Shown piece after piece: positions 50,210-57,715 of a stretch of 59,784 bases of DNA. Source of the stretch: an uncultured Clostridia bacterium (GTDB lineage Bacteria; Bacillota_A; Clostridia; Christensenellales; Borkfalkiaceae); NCBI GenBank assembly GCA_934292955.1, contig CAKQXZ010000005.1, forward strand, positions 1 to 59,784, given 5' to 3'. Within the stretch, counting starts at the first letter, position 1; the number at the start of each line of letters is the position of its first letter. Made by a program: the position numbers and the translations under genes. The notes below the pieces were generated by a model. That model ran no database searches. It worked only from the letters and a program-made list of their open reading frames with translations, and had not been told where the DNA came from.

Positions 50210-52171
50210 TTAGTTATTTTTTTGTTTTTTAGCCGAGCAAATTGCAAATGCAACAGCCGACAAAGCAAGAACTACAAACAACCACGAATTAGACGTTATG
50301 CTACCGAAGCAACCGTCTTCGGTTTCAACCTTATTCAAAGTATACTCAACGTTAGCACCGAGTTTTAATTCGGTAGGTTCAACGTCCCAAGCATACGACT
50401 TTTTATCGGTATTAAGTTCTTGTATCTGCTTCAAGATAGCCGCGATTTCTTCTGCGGTATTGTCCGCGCTGAACTTAAATTCAACATCTTCTTTAGTGTC
50501 GTCGTAAGCGAATTTAACAGTAACTTTATACTCGATTGCAGTGTAAACCGCTTCTACAACCTGATTGTCTTCATATTTTGGTTCATAGGATGCCCATGCG
50601 CCGGTATAATATTCTTTAGCGGGAACAGCAGGTTCAACAAGTTCTTTTTCAATACTATATTTTACTTTCTGTTCGCTACCGTTGCCCTTGAACGTGATTT
50701 CGTATTCTTTAGCGTTTGCGCCGAGATAATACGGTTTCAATTCTATATCGGACTGAATTTTATCGTTTGCGAAATCGAATTCGTCTTTTCCGTTTGCCGA
50801 CCAATATTTGTATTCATAACTTCCGTAATATTTGTCGCCGGCTTTGTTACCGGGAGTATATTCCGGAGCAGTAATGGCGCTGTCATATTTAACGCCGTAT
50901 TCGTCTATTTTTTCGCCATTTTCGTTATACACTTTAACGGTTTCAACCGAACTGATGGTTCTATTGATTTCATTTGAAGACCAGTAAGACAGATTTCTTC
51001 CTTTATAAACATCGGAAGAGAACGTCATAGCAATCAAAGTTTTGCCGTCAACCTTTACGTAGATGTATCCTTTATCGTCGCTATCCTTAATACCTACAAC
51101 GCCAATTTCTATAAGATAATCTTTGTTTGTTTCCGTGAATACAGAAAGAGCATAAACCGCACCGGAATCATCAGAGTTTTCTTTTTCAAGACGCAAAGCC
51201 TGTTGATTGCTCCAATGGTTAAACGTAACTTTTAAGCCTACCCACATTTTATCGCCGGTGGTCGGTCTCATTCTTATAGTAAACGGATCTTCAGTCGTTA
51301 CTTTATCACCGGTGTTATAATAGAATTTATAAACAACGTTAGCGTCGTCGTTGGTAGCATCCCACCAACCGAAATAGCCCGTACCGGACCATGTTCCGTC
51401 TTTATTTTCAGTTCTCTCTAAAGTAACAACTTCGTCTTTTACGGTCACATCTTTTTCCGTCGGATGCCAGTGTTCAACGTCGTGTGTGGTTATTACGTCG
51501 TAATTAGTATCGATTTCTCTGAAATCTCTTATCGTCCAAGCATTAGTCGAAGCAGTGTAGAAATGAATTCTGTTATCGGTTCCGGTGGTATATTCACCAA
51601 CATCCGCAACCGAAGCATTGATTTTTTCTGTGCCGTCAACACTTGCACTTATTAAAGTATTGCTGTCTTTAACACGGATAACTTTAATTTCTACGAGATA
51701 TTCCTTGGCGGCATCAGCAAAAACTTCTGCGGCATTTGCCAAAGATGCGGAATTATCGCCTTTTTTCATATTCAAACCATTAGTTAAATCAAATTTGACC
51801 TTTGCGCCCCAACTATCGGTAAAACCGATTCGTAATTCTATTGCACTGAAATCAGATGCCGGCGAATAGTAAAACTTAAAAATTAAAGATTGCAGAACGT
51901 TATTGGAATTGAGATTGAATGCGTACCATTGATCTAAAGCCTTAAATTCTTTAGTTTCTCCTATATAACCCATTCCGAAATCCGCCACAGATATAGTATC
52001 AATATCGGGCTGATTCTCAATCGCCGTTGCTATTGCCTCTGTTACCGTAGCATCGGGAGTTACGCTGTCAGCTCTTGCGGTCTTAACGTTAAAACCAAAC
52101 GCCGATGCAAACGTTAAGCAAAGAGCAAATAAAGCTACTAAAACATTTTTCCTTGATAATATTTTTTTCAT
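50210..52171 (-). CDS. Anchored surface protein with duplicated beta-sandwich domains
   Basis: A 653-residue secreted protein: signal peptide (about 1-35, ending ARA-D), two similar domains of 160-190 residues (about 45-215 and 240-420) that look like LamG/carbohydrate-binding sandwiches (each with FKFYYS or YKFYYN and a YLVEI/YLIEI strand), two InlB-type B-repeat-like segments (about 430-600), then CFGSI, one membrane helix and the tail KKQKNN. The C-terminal pattern matches the chromosomal proteins at 11096 and 13296. First gene of the island glycan operon; probably a glycan-capturing protein. Start at the ATG at 52171, after GGAAGGA. Confidence 0.75.
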   Translation of the reverse strand: MKKILSRKNVLVALFALCLTFASAFGFNVKTARADSVTPDATVTEAIATAIENQPDIDTISVADFGMGYIGETKEFKALDQWYAFNLNSNNVLQSLIFKFYYSPASDFSAIELRIGFTDSWGAKVKFDLTNGLNMKKGDNSASLANAAEVFADAAKEYLVEIKVIRVKDSNTLISASVDGTEKINASVADVGEYTTGTDNRIHFYTASTNAWTIRDFREIDTNYDVITTHDVEHWHPTEKDVTVKDEVVTLERTENKDGTWSGTGYFGWWDATNDDANVVYKFYYNTGDKVTTEDPFTIRMRPTTGDKMWVGLKVTFNHWSNQQALRLEKENSDDSGAVYALSVFTETNKDYLIEIGVVGIKDSDDKGYIYVKVDGKTLIAMTFSSDVYKGRNLSYWSSNEINRTISSVETVKVYNENGEKIDEYGVKYDSAITAPEYTPGNKAGDKYYGSYEYKYWSANGKDEFDFANDKIQSDIELKPYYLGANAKEYEITFKGNGSEQKVKYSIEKELVEPAVPAKEYYTGAWASYEPKYEDNQVVEAVYTAIEYKVTVKFAYDDTKEDVEFKFSADNTAEEIAAILKQIQELNTDKKSYAWDVEPTELKLGANVEYTLNKVETEDGCFGSITSNSWLFVVLALSAVAFAICSAKKQKNN

Positions 52172-52627
52172 TTTAATAATTCCTTCCACCGAAAAGACTA
52201 CTTATATAATATTGTAAGCACTTTTACGGTGATTTTTTATTTTTTTAAGTCGTCATTTTAATGTAAGGCTTAACATTTTTATGTATTTTGCGCTAAAACA
52301 TTTCAACGTATGTAACGCTTTGCCTATGGCAAAACGAGTTGCAACAAATGTTGCCGCCATAACTTAAACTTGTACTGTTTGTCAACAAAGCCGCGATTAG
52401 TCCGTTTTTATTGATATTTTGAGAAAAATCAATTGAACCGCTACTAAACATAAATCGACTTTTACTTAAAATTTGTCCGATTTTTACTGCCCCTTTTATT
52501 CATTTTTACGTTGCTGTAAAATTGGTTTCATCATCATTCCATTCCTCCTTAATAATTTTTGCATTTTAATTTTACAATATTTTATTTACATTATCTATAA
52601 CAATTTTGAATGTTTTTGTATATAATC
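52172..52627. promoter_or_regulatory. Divergent control region of the glycan operon and its AraC regulator
   Basis: About 450 bp without a gene. It contains AT-rich stretches, TTTGCC-TAT-GGCAAA (near 52319-52333) and GTTGCAACAAATGTTGCC, candidate AraC-protein sites. On the minus strand a TATTAT/TATATA-type -10 lies about 30 bp before the surface-protein gene without a good -35, as expected for an activator-dependent promoter. Confidence 0.5.
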
Positions 52628-52656
52628 TTGACTTTTGGATTTTTTTATTGTAAAAT
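52628..52656 (+). promoter_or_regulatory. Promoter of the AraC gene, apparently leaderless
   Basis: TTGACT (52628-52633), a 17-bp spacer and TAAAAT (52651-52656). The predicted start point coincides with the ATG at 52663, and no Shine-Dalgarno sequence precedes it. Confidence 0.7.
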
Positions 52657-52662
52657 CAAATT

Positions 52663-53610
52663 ATGGACTACAAATTTTTTTCTTACTCCGAACCGGGCGA
52701 CCATCTGGAAGCCGAACTACTCACCGACGATATTAACGTCGTCGCACTCGAATCGCTGTATCAGTATCATTTACTGCCCGAATATCATTATCGCGGTGAA
52801 ATACATGACTTGTATGAATTCTTCTATGTAATAAACGGAAATATGGTCGTAAGCACGGGCGAAGGAAAAACGGCAAAAGACTTCAATTTATCCGCAGGCG
52901 AATACATCATTGTTCCGCCGAATATTATGCACGCAATGAACCCCGACAAATGTCATTCCCTATCGGTTGCAATTACTTTTGCATGCAACGGACTTAACGA
53001 TAAATTGATAACGTTGAAAAAATCGAAAATATCCGACGAGCAAGTGCAGACGATAAATATGCTCGTTAAAAATTATGCCGACAATTTTTATCAGAAAGGC
53101 TATAAAGATATTCCGATTAAAAATCCGATGAAAAACGAATATGCTTTCAGGCAGTTAATGAAAAACGAGTTGGAAACGTTATTGATTCTGACAACCCGTA
53201 TGTTTTTGGAATCCGATAGTAAAGAAACGAACGACAATAAATCTGCAACGCTTGCCGAATCGGTAAAAAAATACGTTGACGAACATTTCAAAGAGAATAT
53301 AAAGTTGGAAGATATAGCCCAATCTCTCGGTTACTGCGTCGGGCATGTATGTCATCAGTTCAAAAAGAACTATTCTATGTCGATAATCAACTATATGTTA
53401 CGCCGCCGTATTATCGAAGCTTTGGTTATGTTCGAAAGTTCGGATGTTTCGATACAACAAGTTTCCGATGAACTCGGATTTGACAGCGCGCAATATTTCT
53501 CGTATATCTTCAAACGTTTCACGCACATTACGCCGCGGCAATATCAAACAAGAATAAGAAAAACTCATATCATCAACCCCGAATATATTATTTCAAACGC
53601 AGAATTCTAA
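52663..53610 (+). CDS. AraC-family transcriptional regulator with cupin domain
   Basis: A 315-residue regulator. Residues about 25-110 form a cupin sensor domain (EYHYRGEIHDLYEFFYVINGN, LSAGEYIIVPPNIMHAM); residues about 205-305 hold the two HTH motifs of AraC proteins (LEDIAQSLGYCVGHVCHQFKK and IQQVSDELGFDSAQYFSYIFK, then THITPRQYQ). It is divergent from the glycan operon (50210-34492) and most likely activates it when an imported sugar binds the cupin. A strong terminator follows. Its mRNA seems leaderless. Confidence 0.9.
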   Translation: MDYKFFSYSEPGDHLEAELLTDDINVVALESLYQYHLLPEYHYRGEIHDLYEFFYVINGNMVVSTGEGKTAKDFNLSAGEYIIVPPNIMHAMNPDKCHSLSVAITFACNGLNDKLITLKKSKISDEQVQTINMLVKNYADNFYQKGYKDIPIKNPMKNEYAFRQLMKNELETLLILTTRMFLESDSKETNDNKSATLAESVKKYVDEHFKENIKLEDIAQSLGYCVGHVCHQFKKNYSMSIINYMLRRRIIEALVMFESSDVSIQQVSDELGFDSAQYFSYIFKRFTHITPRQYQTRIRKTHIINPEYIISNAEF

Positions 53611-53630
53611 ATCATACAATTTCAAATCTA

Positions 53631-53665
53631 AAAAAGAGAGAGCCGTTTTTTGACTCTCTCTTTTC
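53631..53665 (+). terminator. Terminator of the AraC gene
   Basis: AAAGAGAGAG and CTCTCTCTTT around a loop containing T6, followed by TTCTATTT, 21 bp after the stop. Confidence 0.88.
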
Positions 53666-53700
53666 TATTTCGCGCAATCTTCTATCTTTTTATTATCTTT

Positions 53701-53880
53701 CTAATTTGATTTTTTTTCTTCGTGCGGTGTCGGCTTACATTCACAAAGCCATTCCTTATGTTCTATAATGCACGCAAGTAACGTGGAGAAAAATGCTTCC
53801 CTTTCGTTCGGAGCGAGATGTTCAAGGCTCGGACGACCGACAGCATAAACTTCACGTTCTTTTTTTGTTTGTTTTTTCAT
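53701..53880 (-). CDS. Small hypothetical protein near the recombinase
   Basis: A 59-residue charged protein (MKKQTKKEREVYAVGRPSLE at the N-terminus, then a helix with LLACIIEHKEW and a Pro/Lys/Glu tail). I start it at the ATG at 53880, 7 nt after GGGAGGG; the longer open frame upstream runs through the T-rich control region and is not credible. It is divergent from the serine recombinase, like small regulators or recombination directionality factors, but no HTH is evident. The island dyad (53921-53941) lies about 40 bp before it. Confidence 0.6.
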   Translation of the reverse strand: MKKQTKKEREVYAVGRPSLEHLAPNEREAFFSTLLACIIEHKEWLCECKPTPHEEKKSN

Positions 53881-53918
53881 AAGACTGCCCTCCCTGTTTT
53901 TGCACAAAGGATAGCAAG

Positions 53919-53998
53919 CAAACTCGCAGTTTTTTTTCGACTTTGAAAATTTTTTGAAGATATTTTTTTTAACTCGCAAAGATCTTGCGACTTTAACT
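53919..53998. repeat. Two TCGCAA/TTGCGA-type dyads before the recombinase
   Basis: Site 1 (53919-53941) is a variant of the 24-bp repeat (CAAACTCGCAG...TTCGAC) and continues TTTGAAAA like the copy at 33637. Site 2 (about 53972-53991) is CTCGCAAAGATCTTGCGAC and runs into CTTTAACTCG, as at 16508. The rest of 53881-54220 is A/T-rich and holds no other gene. Confidence 0.6.
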
Positions 53999-54220
53999 CG
54001 TAATCTTGTGAACAAGAAAAATGCAAGGTTTTTCTTTCTCGTGGAAAGCCTAATCCAAGCCCGTCGTAGCCGTAAAGGGAAAAAATTATTGTTAAAACTT
54101 TTAAGATACAAACTCTTATTCAATATTTTTTTCTTTTTCCTTGACTGCTCCGCCGTTCTCGGATTGTTTGGGTTTCCGTCGAAAGACAAAATAAGTTATA
54201 AAAAGGAGTTAAAGATTAAG

Positions 54221-55756
54221 ATGAAAAAAGCAGTTATTTATGCACGTTATTCCTGCGATAGCCAAACCGAACAGTCGATTGAAGGGCAACTTCGCGTTTG
54301 TCATGAGTACGCAATGAAGCAAGGTGTTTTGGTTGTCGATACATATATCGATCGCGCTATGACGGGAACAAATGACAATCGCGTGGCATTTCAAAAAATG
54401 CTGAAAGACAGTAGTCGCAGACAATGGCAATACGTTATCGTTTATAAACTTGACAGGTTTTCTCGTAACAAATTCGAGTCGGTAATACACAAAAAAACAT
54501 TGAGAGATAATGGAGTTGTTACTTTATCGGCAATGGAAAACCTGACCGACAGCCCCGAAGGTCGTATGATGGAAACCGTTTTAGAAGGTTTTAATCAATA
54601 CTTTTCGGAAGAACTTACACAAAAAGTCAACCGTGGGCTAAAAGAAAGTTGGATCAAAGGTAACGCTACCGGCGGACAACCGGTTTTTGGATATGATGTC
54701 GTTGATAAAAAATACGTCATAAACGAATATGAAAGCGCAATTATAAAAGAAGCGTTTACTAAATATGCGCAGGGCTACAAAGCAGTTGCAATCGCTCAAA
54801 GTTTCAAAGAATGCGGATACCGCCGCAAAAACGGAATGCTCGTCAACCATAAGTATTTATACCTTATTTTGCATAATAAACGATACACAGGCGTAGTCGA
54901 ACATCAAGGCGTGCTATACGATAAAATCTTTCCGAGAATTATATCCGACGAACTTTGGAATGTGGTTAATGCAATAAACGAAGAAAATAAAATTGCACCA
55001 AGCCGTAAAAAAGAAATATTCGATTACATACTTTCGGGAAAACTTATATGTGGAGATTGCAAACATAAAATGGGCGGCGAAAGCGGGACTTCTCACACGG
55101 GAGATATCCATTACTATTATATCTGTCTATCGCGTAGAAAAAAGCGTGCTAAATGCGCAACGAAAGCCGTTTCGAAACAATGGTTGGAAGATACCGTTAT
55201 AAATGCTACCGTCAGAATGCTTGAAAGCACGACCGTGATACACAACATAGCGCAAGGAATATTTAATTTGCATACAAAGCAAGTCGCCGACAACTCAACT
55301 CTGAAACTGATCGAACAAAAACGTAAAGAAGCAGTGAAAGCACAAAACAATATAATCAAGGCTATTGAACAAGGAATTATAACCGAAGCAACAAAAATCA
55401 GATTGACCGAGCTCGACACACTCATTTCTCAATATGATTTTGACATCGGGCAAGAAAAAACTCGCAACTACACGTTTTTAACTGTCGATCAAATAGAAAT
55501 GTTTTTAAGCCGATTTGTATTTGACAATCCGTCGGACATTAAAATTCGCAAGTTGATAGTCAATACTTTCATACGGGAAGTAGTTCTTTATCCTGATAGA
55601 GTTGTCATTACCTATAACTTTACAGACAGCCCCGACCATATCAAATTTACAAAAGAACACGTTGTTAAAACAGAAAAAGAGATAGAAACGGCGGATAATA
55701 CCGCTTTTTCTTCTCTAAAAGGTTCGTGCATATACGACTTAGGCACACCATTTTAG
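54221..55756 (+). CDS. Large serine recombinase (integrase of the island)
   Basis: A 511-residue large serine recombinase. The resolvase domain (about 4-150) has the catalytic serine in YARYSCDSQTEQSIEGQ (Ser11), VYKLDRFSRN and EGRMMETVLEGF. It is followed by the Recombinase domain (about 160-265), a zinc-ribbon region starting ICGDCKHKMGG, and a coiled-coil-rich C-terminal part. Length is normal. I start at the ATG at 54221, 13 nt after AAAAGGAG; the longer upstream frame lacks a ribosome site. It sits 115 bp inside the right attachment repeat and is the only integrase in the island, so it should catalyse integration into tRNA-Arg. Confidence 0.93.
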   Translation: MKKAVIYARYSCDSQTEQSIEGQLRVCHEYAMKQGVLVVDTYIDRAMTGTNDNRVAFQKMLKDSSRRQWQYVIVYKLDRFSRNKFESVIHKKTLRDNGVVTLSAMENLTDSPEGRMMETVLEGFNQYFSEELTQKVNRGLKESWIKGNATGGQPVFGYDVVDKKYVINEYESAIIKEAFTKYAQGYKAVAIAQSFKECGYRRKNGMLVNHKYLYLILHNKRYTGVVEHQGVLYDKIFPRIISDELWNVVNAINEENKIAPSRKKEIFDYILSGKLICGDCKHKMGGESGTSHTGDIHYYYICLSRRKKRAKCATKAVSKQWLEDTVINATVRMLESTTVIHNIAQGIFNLHTKQVADNSTLKLIEQKRKEAVKAQNNIIKAIEQGIITEATKIRLTELDTLISQYDFDIGQEKTRNYTFLTVDQIEMFLSRFVFDNPSDIKIRKLIVNTFIREVVLYPDRVVITYNFTDSPDHIKFTKEHVVKTEKEIETADNTAFSSLKGSCIYDLGTPF

Positions 55757-55789
55757 GGCGTTCGCTATTCGCAACCGCCCCTTTTTTTT
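55756..55789 (+). terminator. Terminator after the serine recombinase
   Basis: A GGGCG...CGCCC stem followed by T8, starting at the recombinase stop. Confidence 0.7.
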
Positions 55790-55848
55790 GCGCCTGACCG
55801 GCTGACGAAATAACGTAGCGCTCCGTCGGGCTTCCCCGCCTTCGCTTA

Positions 55849-55869
55849 CCGCCCGCAAAGCGCGGGCGG
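55849..55869. other. GC-rich hairpin abutting attR
   Basis: CCGCCCGC and GCGGGCGG around a 5-nt loop, ending 1 bp before the attachment repeat. The 80-bp GC-rich stretch before it is unlike the rest of the island and may be the outer arm of the attachment site. Confidence 0.5.
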
Positions 55870-55870
55870 A

Positions 55871-55893
55871 CGAATCCTGTCAGGCACACCAAA
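55871..55893 (+). repeat. attR: right 23-bp direct repeat of the island
   Basis: Identical to 16103-16125, starting CGAATCCTGTCAGG and ending CCAAA. No tRNA body precedes it, so this is the displaced tRNA 3' end that marks the right island boundary. Confidence 0.92.
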
Positions 55894-55898
55894 CCTAT

Positions 55899-55963
55899 CG
55901 GTCTGTAAGTTTTTTCCTGCAGACCGTTATTTGGTTGAAAAGCACCATGTAATATGTTATAAT
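55899..55963 (+). repeat. Hairpin-plus-promoter unit, copy 1
   Basis: CGGTCTGTAAG and CTGCAGACCG pair around a T6 loop, then GTTATTT. A promoter follows: TTGAAA (55935-55940), 17 bp, TATAAT (55958-55963), driving the acetyltransferase. Nearly the same unit recurs at 56569-56648. In the empty site this hairpin would directly follow tRNA-Arg and may be its original terminator. Confidence 0.75.
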
Positions 55964-55999
55964 AAGGCAAAGGCAAATCGAAATTTGAGGATAAACCAT

Positions 56000-56482
56000 A
56001 TGTGTATCATCATAAAAAGAATGGAAACAGACGAAGAAATCAGAGGGAAAGCATATGTTCACTGGAAATCCTGGCATGAGACTTATTCCGGGTTCGTTAG
56101 TCAGGAATACCTTGACAAATTAACTTATAAGAAATGCGAAAGTATGGCGTTTAGTTGGCGAGATAATTTGATTGTCGCGATGGACGGAAATACTGTAATT
56201 GGGTTTGTTTGTTATGGAAATCATGGGGAGGAATCTACAAATGCCGGAGAAATATTTGCATTATACGTTCTGTCAGAATACTATGGGACGGGCGTGGGAC
56301 TGAGACTGATGCAAGCGGGCTTGAAGGAGTTGTCAACTTATCCGGAAGTATATCTATGGGTTTTGAAAGACAACAAACGTGCTATACGGTTTTATGAAAA
56401 ATGTGGATTCGTCCTTACTGGGAAAAGTATGATAAATGCAAAAATCAATGCAGCAGAAATCGAAATGAAATTGACTTTATAA
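56000..56482 (+). CDS. GNAT-family N-acetyltransferase
   Basis: A 160-residue cytosolic enzyme with the GNAT fold: VAMDGNTVIGFVCYG (strands 2-4, about 57-72), the acetyl-CoA loop LSEYYGTGVGLRLMQ (about 93-107) and the C-terminal NKRAIRFYEKCGF motif (about 127-140). It transfers acetyl from acetyl-CoA to a small amine substrate that cannot be deduced. The start at 56000 follows GAGGA. It is a single gene between two copies of a hairpin-promoter unit, just outside the island. Confidence 0.88.
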   Translation: MCIIIKRMETDEEIRGKAYVHWKSWHETYSGFVSQEYLDKLTYKKCESMAFSWRDNLIVAMDGNTVIGFVCYGNHGEESTNAGEIFALYVLSEYYGTGVGLRLMQAGLKELSTYPEVYLWVLKDNKRAIRFYEKCGFVLTGKSMINAKINAAEIEMKLTL

Positions 56483-56568
56483 ATTCCTGTTTGTCGAGAC
56501 ACTTATCGTCCGACACACTCCCAAAAATCGCCCGACAAACGAGATTTTTCGTATGCTCACAAGTGTGA

Positions 56569-56648
56569 CGGTCTGTAAGTTTTTTCTTGCAGACCGTTAT
56601 TTTTACATCGATGAAACGATTGAAAAACGCCGTATAATATGCTAAAAT
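56569..56648 (+). repeat. Hairpin-plus-promoter unit, copy 2
   Basis: CGGTCTGTAAG and CTTGCAGACCG around T6, then GTTATTT. A promoter follows: TTGAAA (56620-56625), 17 bp, TAAAAT (56643-56648), for the methyltransferase. Spacing and sequence closely match 55899-55963. An 8-bp inverted pair (GTTTGTCG at 56489, CGACAAAC at 56533) lies just upstream. Confidence 0.7.
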
Positions 56649-56687
56649 TAAGGTGATGATAATTCGGAATTTATGGAGGAAGCAAGC

Positions 56688-57305
56688 ATGCTGAACAACA
56701 AAGAGTTCGACCTTTGGGCTGATGGTTATGACAAAACCGTCGGCATTTCCGATGAGGAAAACACATACCCTTTTGCCGGTTATAAAAAAGTTCTCGGGTT
56801 TATTTTTCAGACCATAATGGAAACCAAAAATGCCGTTGTGCTGGATATCGGATTCGGAACAGGCGCATTAACGACAAAACTATACGAGCGGGGCTGCTCA
56901 ATTTACGGGCAGGATTTTTCATCAAGAATGATTGCGTTGGCATCTGAGAAAATGCCGGATGCGCATTTATATCAGGGGGACTTTTCAAAAGGGCTTGTCA
57001 AACCATTGCGAAACTGTCGTTATGATTATATTGTTGCGACATACTCTCTGCATCATTTGACTGATGCGCAAAAGAGCGACTTCCTTTCAGACTTGCGTAA
57101 CTACTTAAAGGAAAACGGTAAAATTATAATCGGTGATGTTGCCTTTGAAACACGAAAGAATTTAGAACAGTGTAAATTGAAGGCAGGAGACACATGGGAT
57201 AATGATGAAATTTACTTTGTCGTTGAGGAATTGAGAAAAGATTTTCCGGGTATTTCATTTATGCAAACGTCCGATTGCGCAGGCGTCCTGATTTTGGACC
57301 GATAA
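56688..57305 (+). CDS. Class I SAM-dependent methyltransferase
   Basis: A 205-residue methyltransferase. The SAM-binding motif I is VVLDIGFGTGALTTKLY (about 49-65); motif II/III contains DFSSRMIALASEKMPDAHLYQGD (about 78-100), and YDYIVATYSLHHL is the post-motif strand. Small size and the AdoMet fold resemble small-molecule methyltransferases (UbiE/COQ5-like), substrate unknown. GGAGG precedes the ATG at 56688; an in-frame ATG five codons earlier overlaps that site. Separate promoter from the preceding acetyltransferase. Confidence 0.88.
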   Translation: MLNNKEFDLWADGYDKTVGISDEENTYPFAGYKKVLGFIFQTIMETKNAVVLDIGFGTGALTTKLYERGCSIYGQDFSSRMIALASEKMPDAHLYQGDFSKGLVKPLRNCRYDYIVATYSLHHLTDAQKSDFLSDLRNYLKENGKIIIGDVAFETRKNLEQCKLKAGDTWDNDEIYFVVEELRKDFPGISFMQTSDCAGVLILDR

Positions 57306-57715
57306 CTTTCTGTTTAATCTGACATACCCTGCAACAACTCCGCTTATTTCATAAATCACCACTCAAATCCCACCCTATAAGTCGATTATCGGCTCATTTC
57401 TTTATTGATAAACTTAAGCAAATATCCACCCGCTATGCGGGTAGATATTTACTATGTCTATGTTAACTTTTTTTGAACCACGCGACTAACGTTACCTCCC
57501 GTTTTGTTGTTTTGATTTGTTGTTACTTTTTACGGCGAGCGATAAAATTTGTAATATGCCGTTATTGCTCCTCCTCGTTCAGATTTTCGGGGATAAAAAA
57601 GCCGCCGAAACATTTTACGCTTCAACGACTTTAACCGTATCCGACAAGTTTTTCTTGCCATATGATGGTCAATAATTCTATTTAATTGCTTTTTATTATA
57701 TTTCTGAAATAGTCC
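57306..57715. other. Gene-free stretch with hairpin and short coding scraps
   Basis: No intact gene. It holds a stem AAATATC-ACCCGC with its complement (57419-57448), which may end the methyltransferase transcript, and an inverted copy of a word also seen at 2171 (CCTATAAGTCGATTATCGG at 57374-57392). Minus-strand scraps of open frame lie near 57580-57680 (one reads FGGFFIPENLNEEE) and may be leftovers of deleted genes. Confidence 0.4.

Larger units (their letters stand above)
16103..55893. mobile_element. Genomic island of about 39.8 kb in tRNA-Arg(CCG)
   Basis: The segment is bounded by a 23-bp exact direct repeat of the tRNA 3' end, differs visibly in base composition from both flanks (more AT-rich), and carries a large serine recombinase 115 bp inside the right repeat. 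It includes plasmid/ICE-type genes (ArdA, PcfK/MutS-I, PcfJ), a toxin-antitoxin pair, a nested filamentous-phage-like module and an 18-kb glycan-utilisation cargo. I see no VirB4, conjugative relaxase or type IV secretion set, so it is not self-conjugative by the usual route. It may be mobilised, phage-packaged or immobile. Confidence 0.85.

Noticed and set aside
53954..54220. N-terminal extension of the serine recombinase frame
   Set aside because: The upstream 89 codons are Lys/Phe-rich, lack a ribosome site and span control motifs; the resolvase domain starts properly at 54221.
16103..55893. A complete conjugative element (ICE)
   Set aside because: No VirB4-type ATPase, VirB6/VirD4-like transfer set or conjugative relaxase was found; PcfK/PcfJ and ArdA alone do not make a transfer system.
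57567..57680. trpB fragment
   Set aside because: A short frame reads FGGFFIPENLNEEE, vaguely like a tryptophan synthase beta N-terminus, but it is too short and lacks supporting context.
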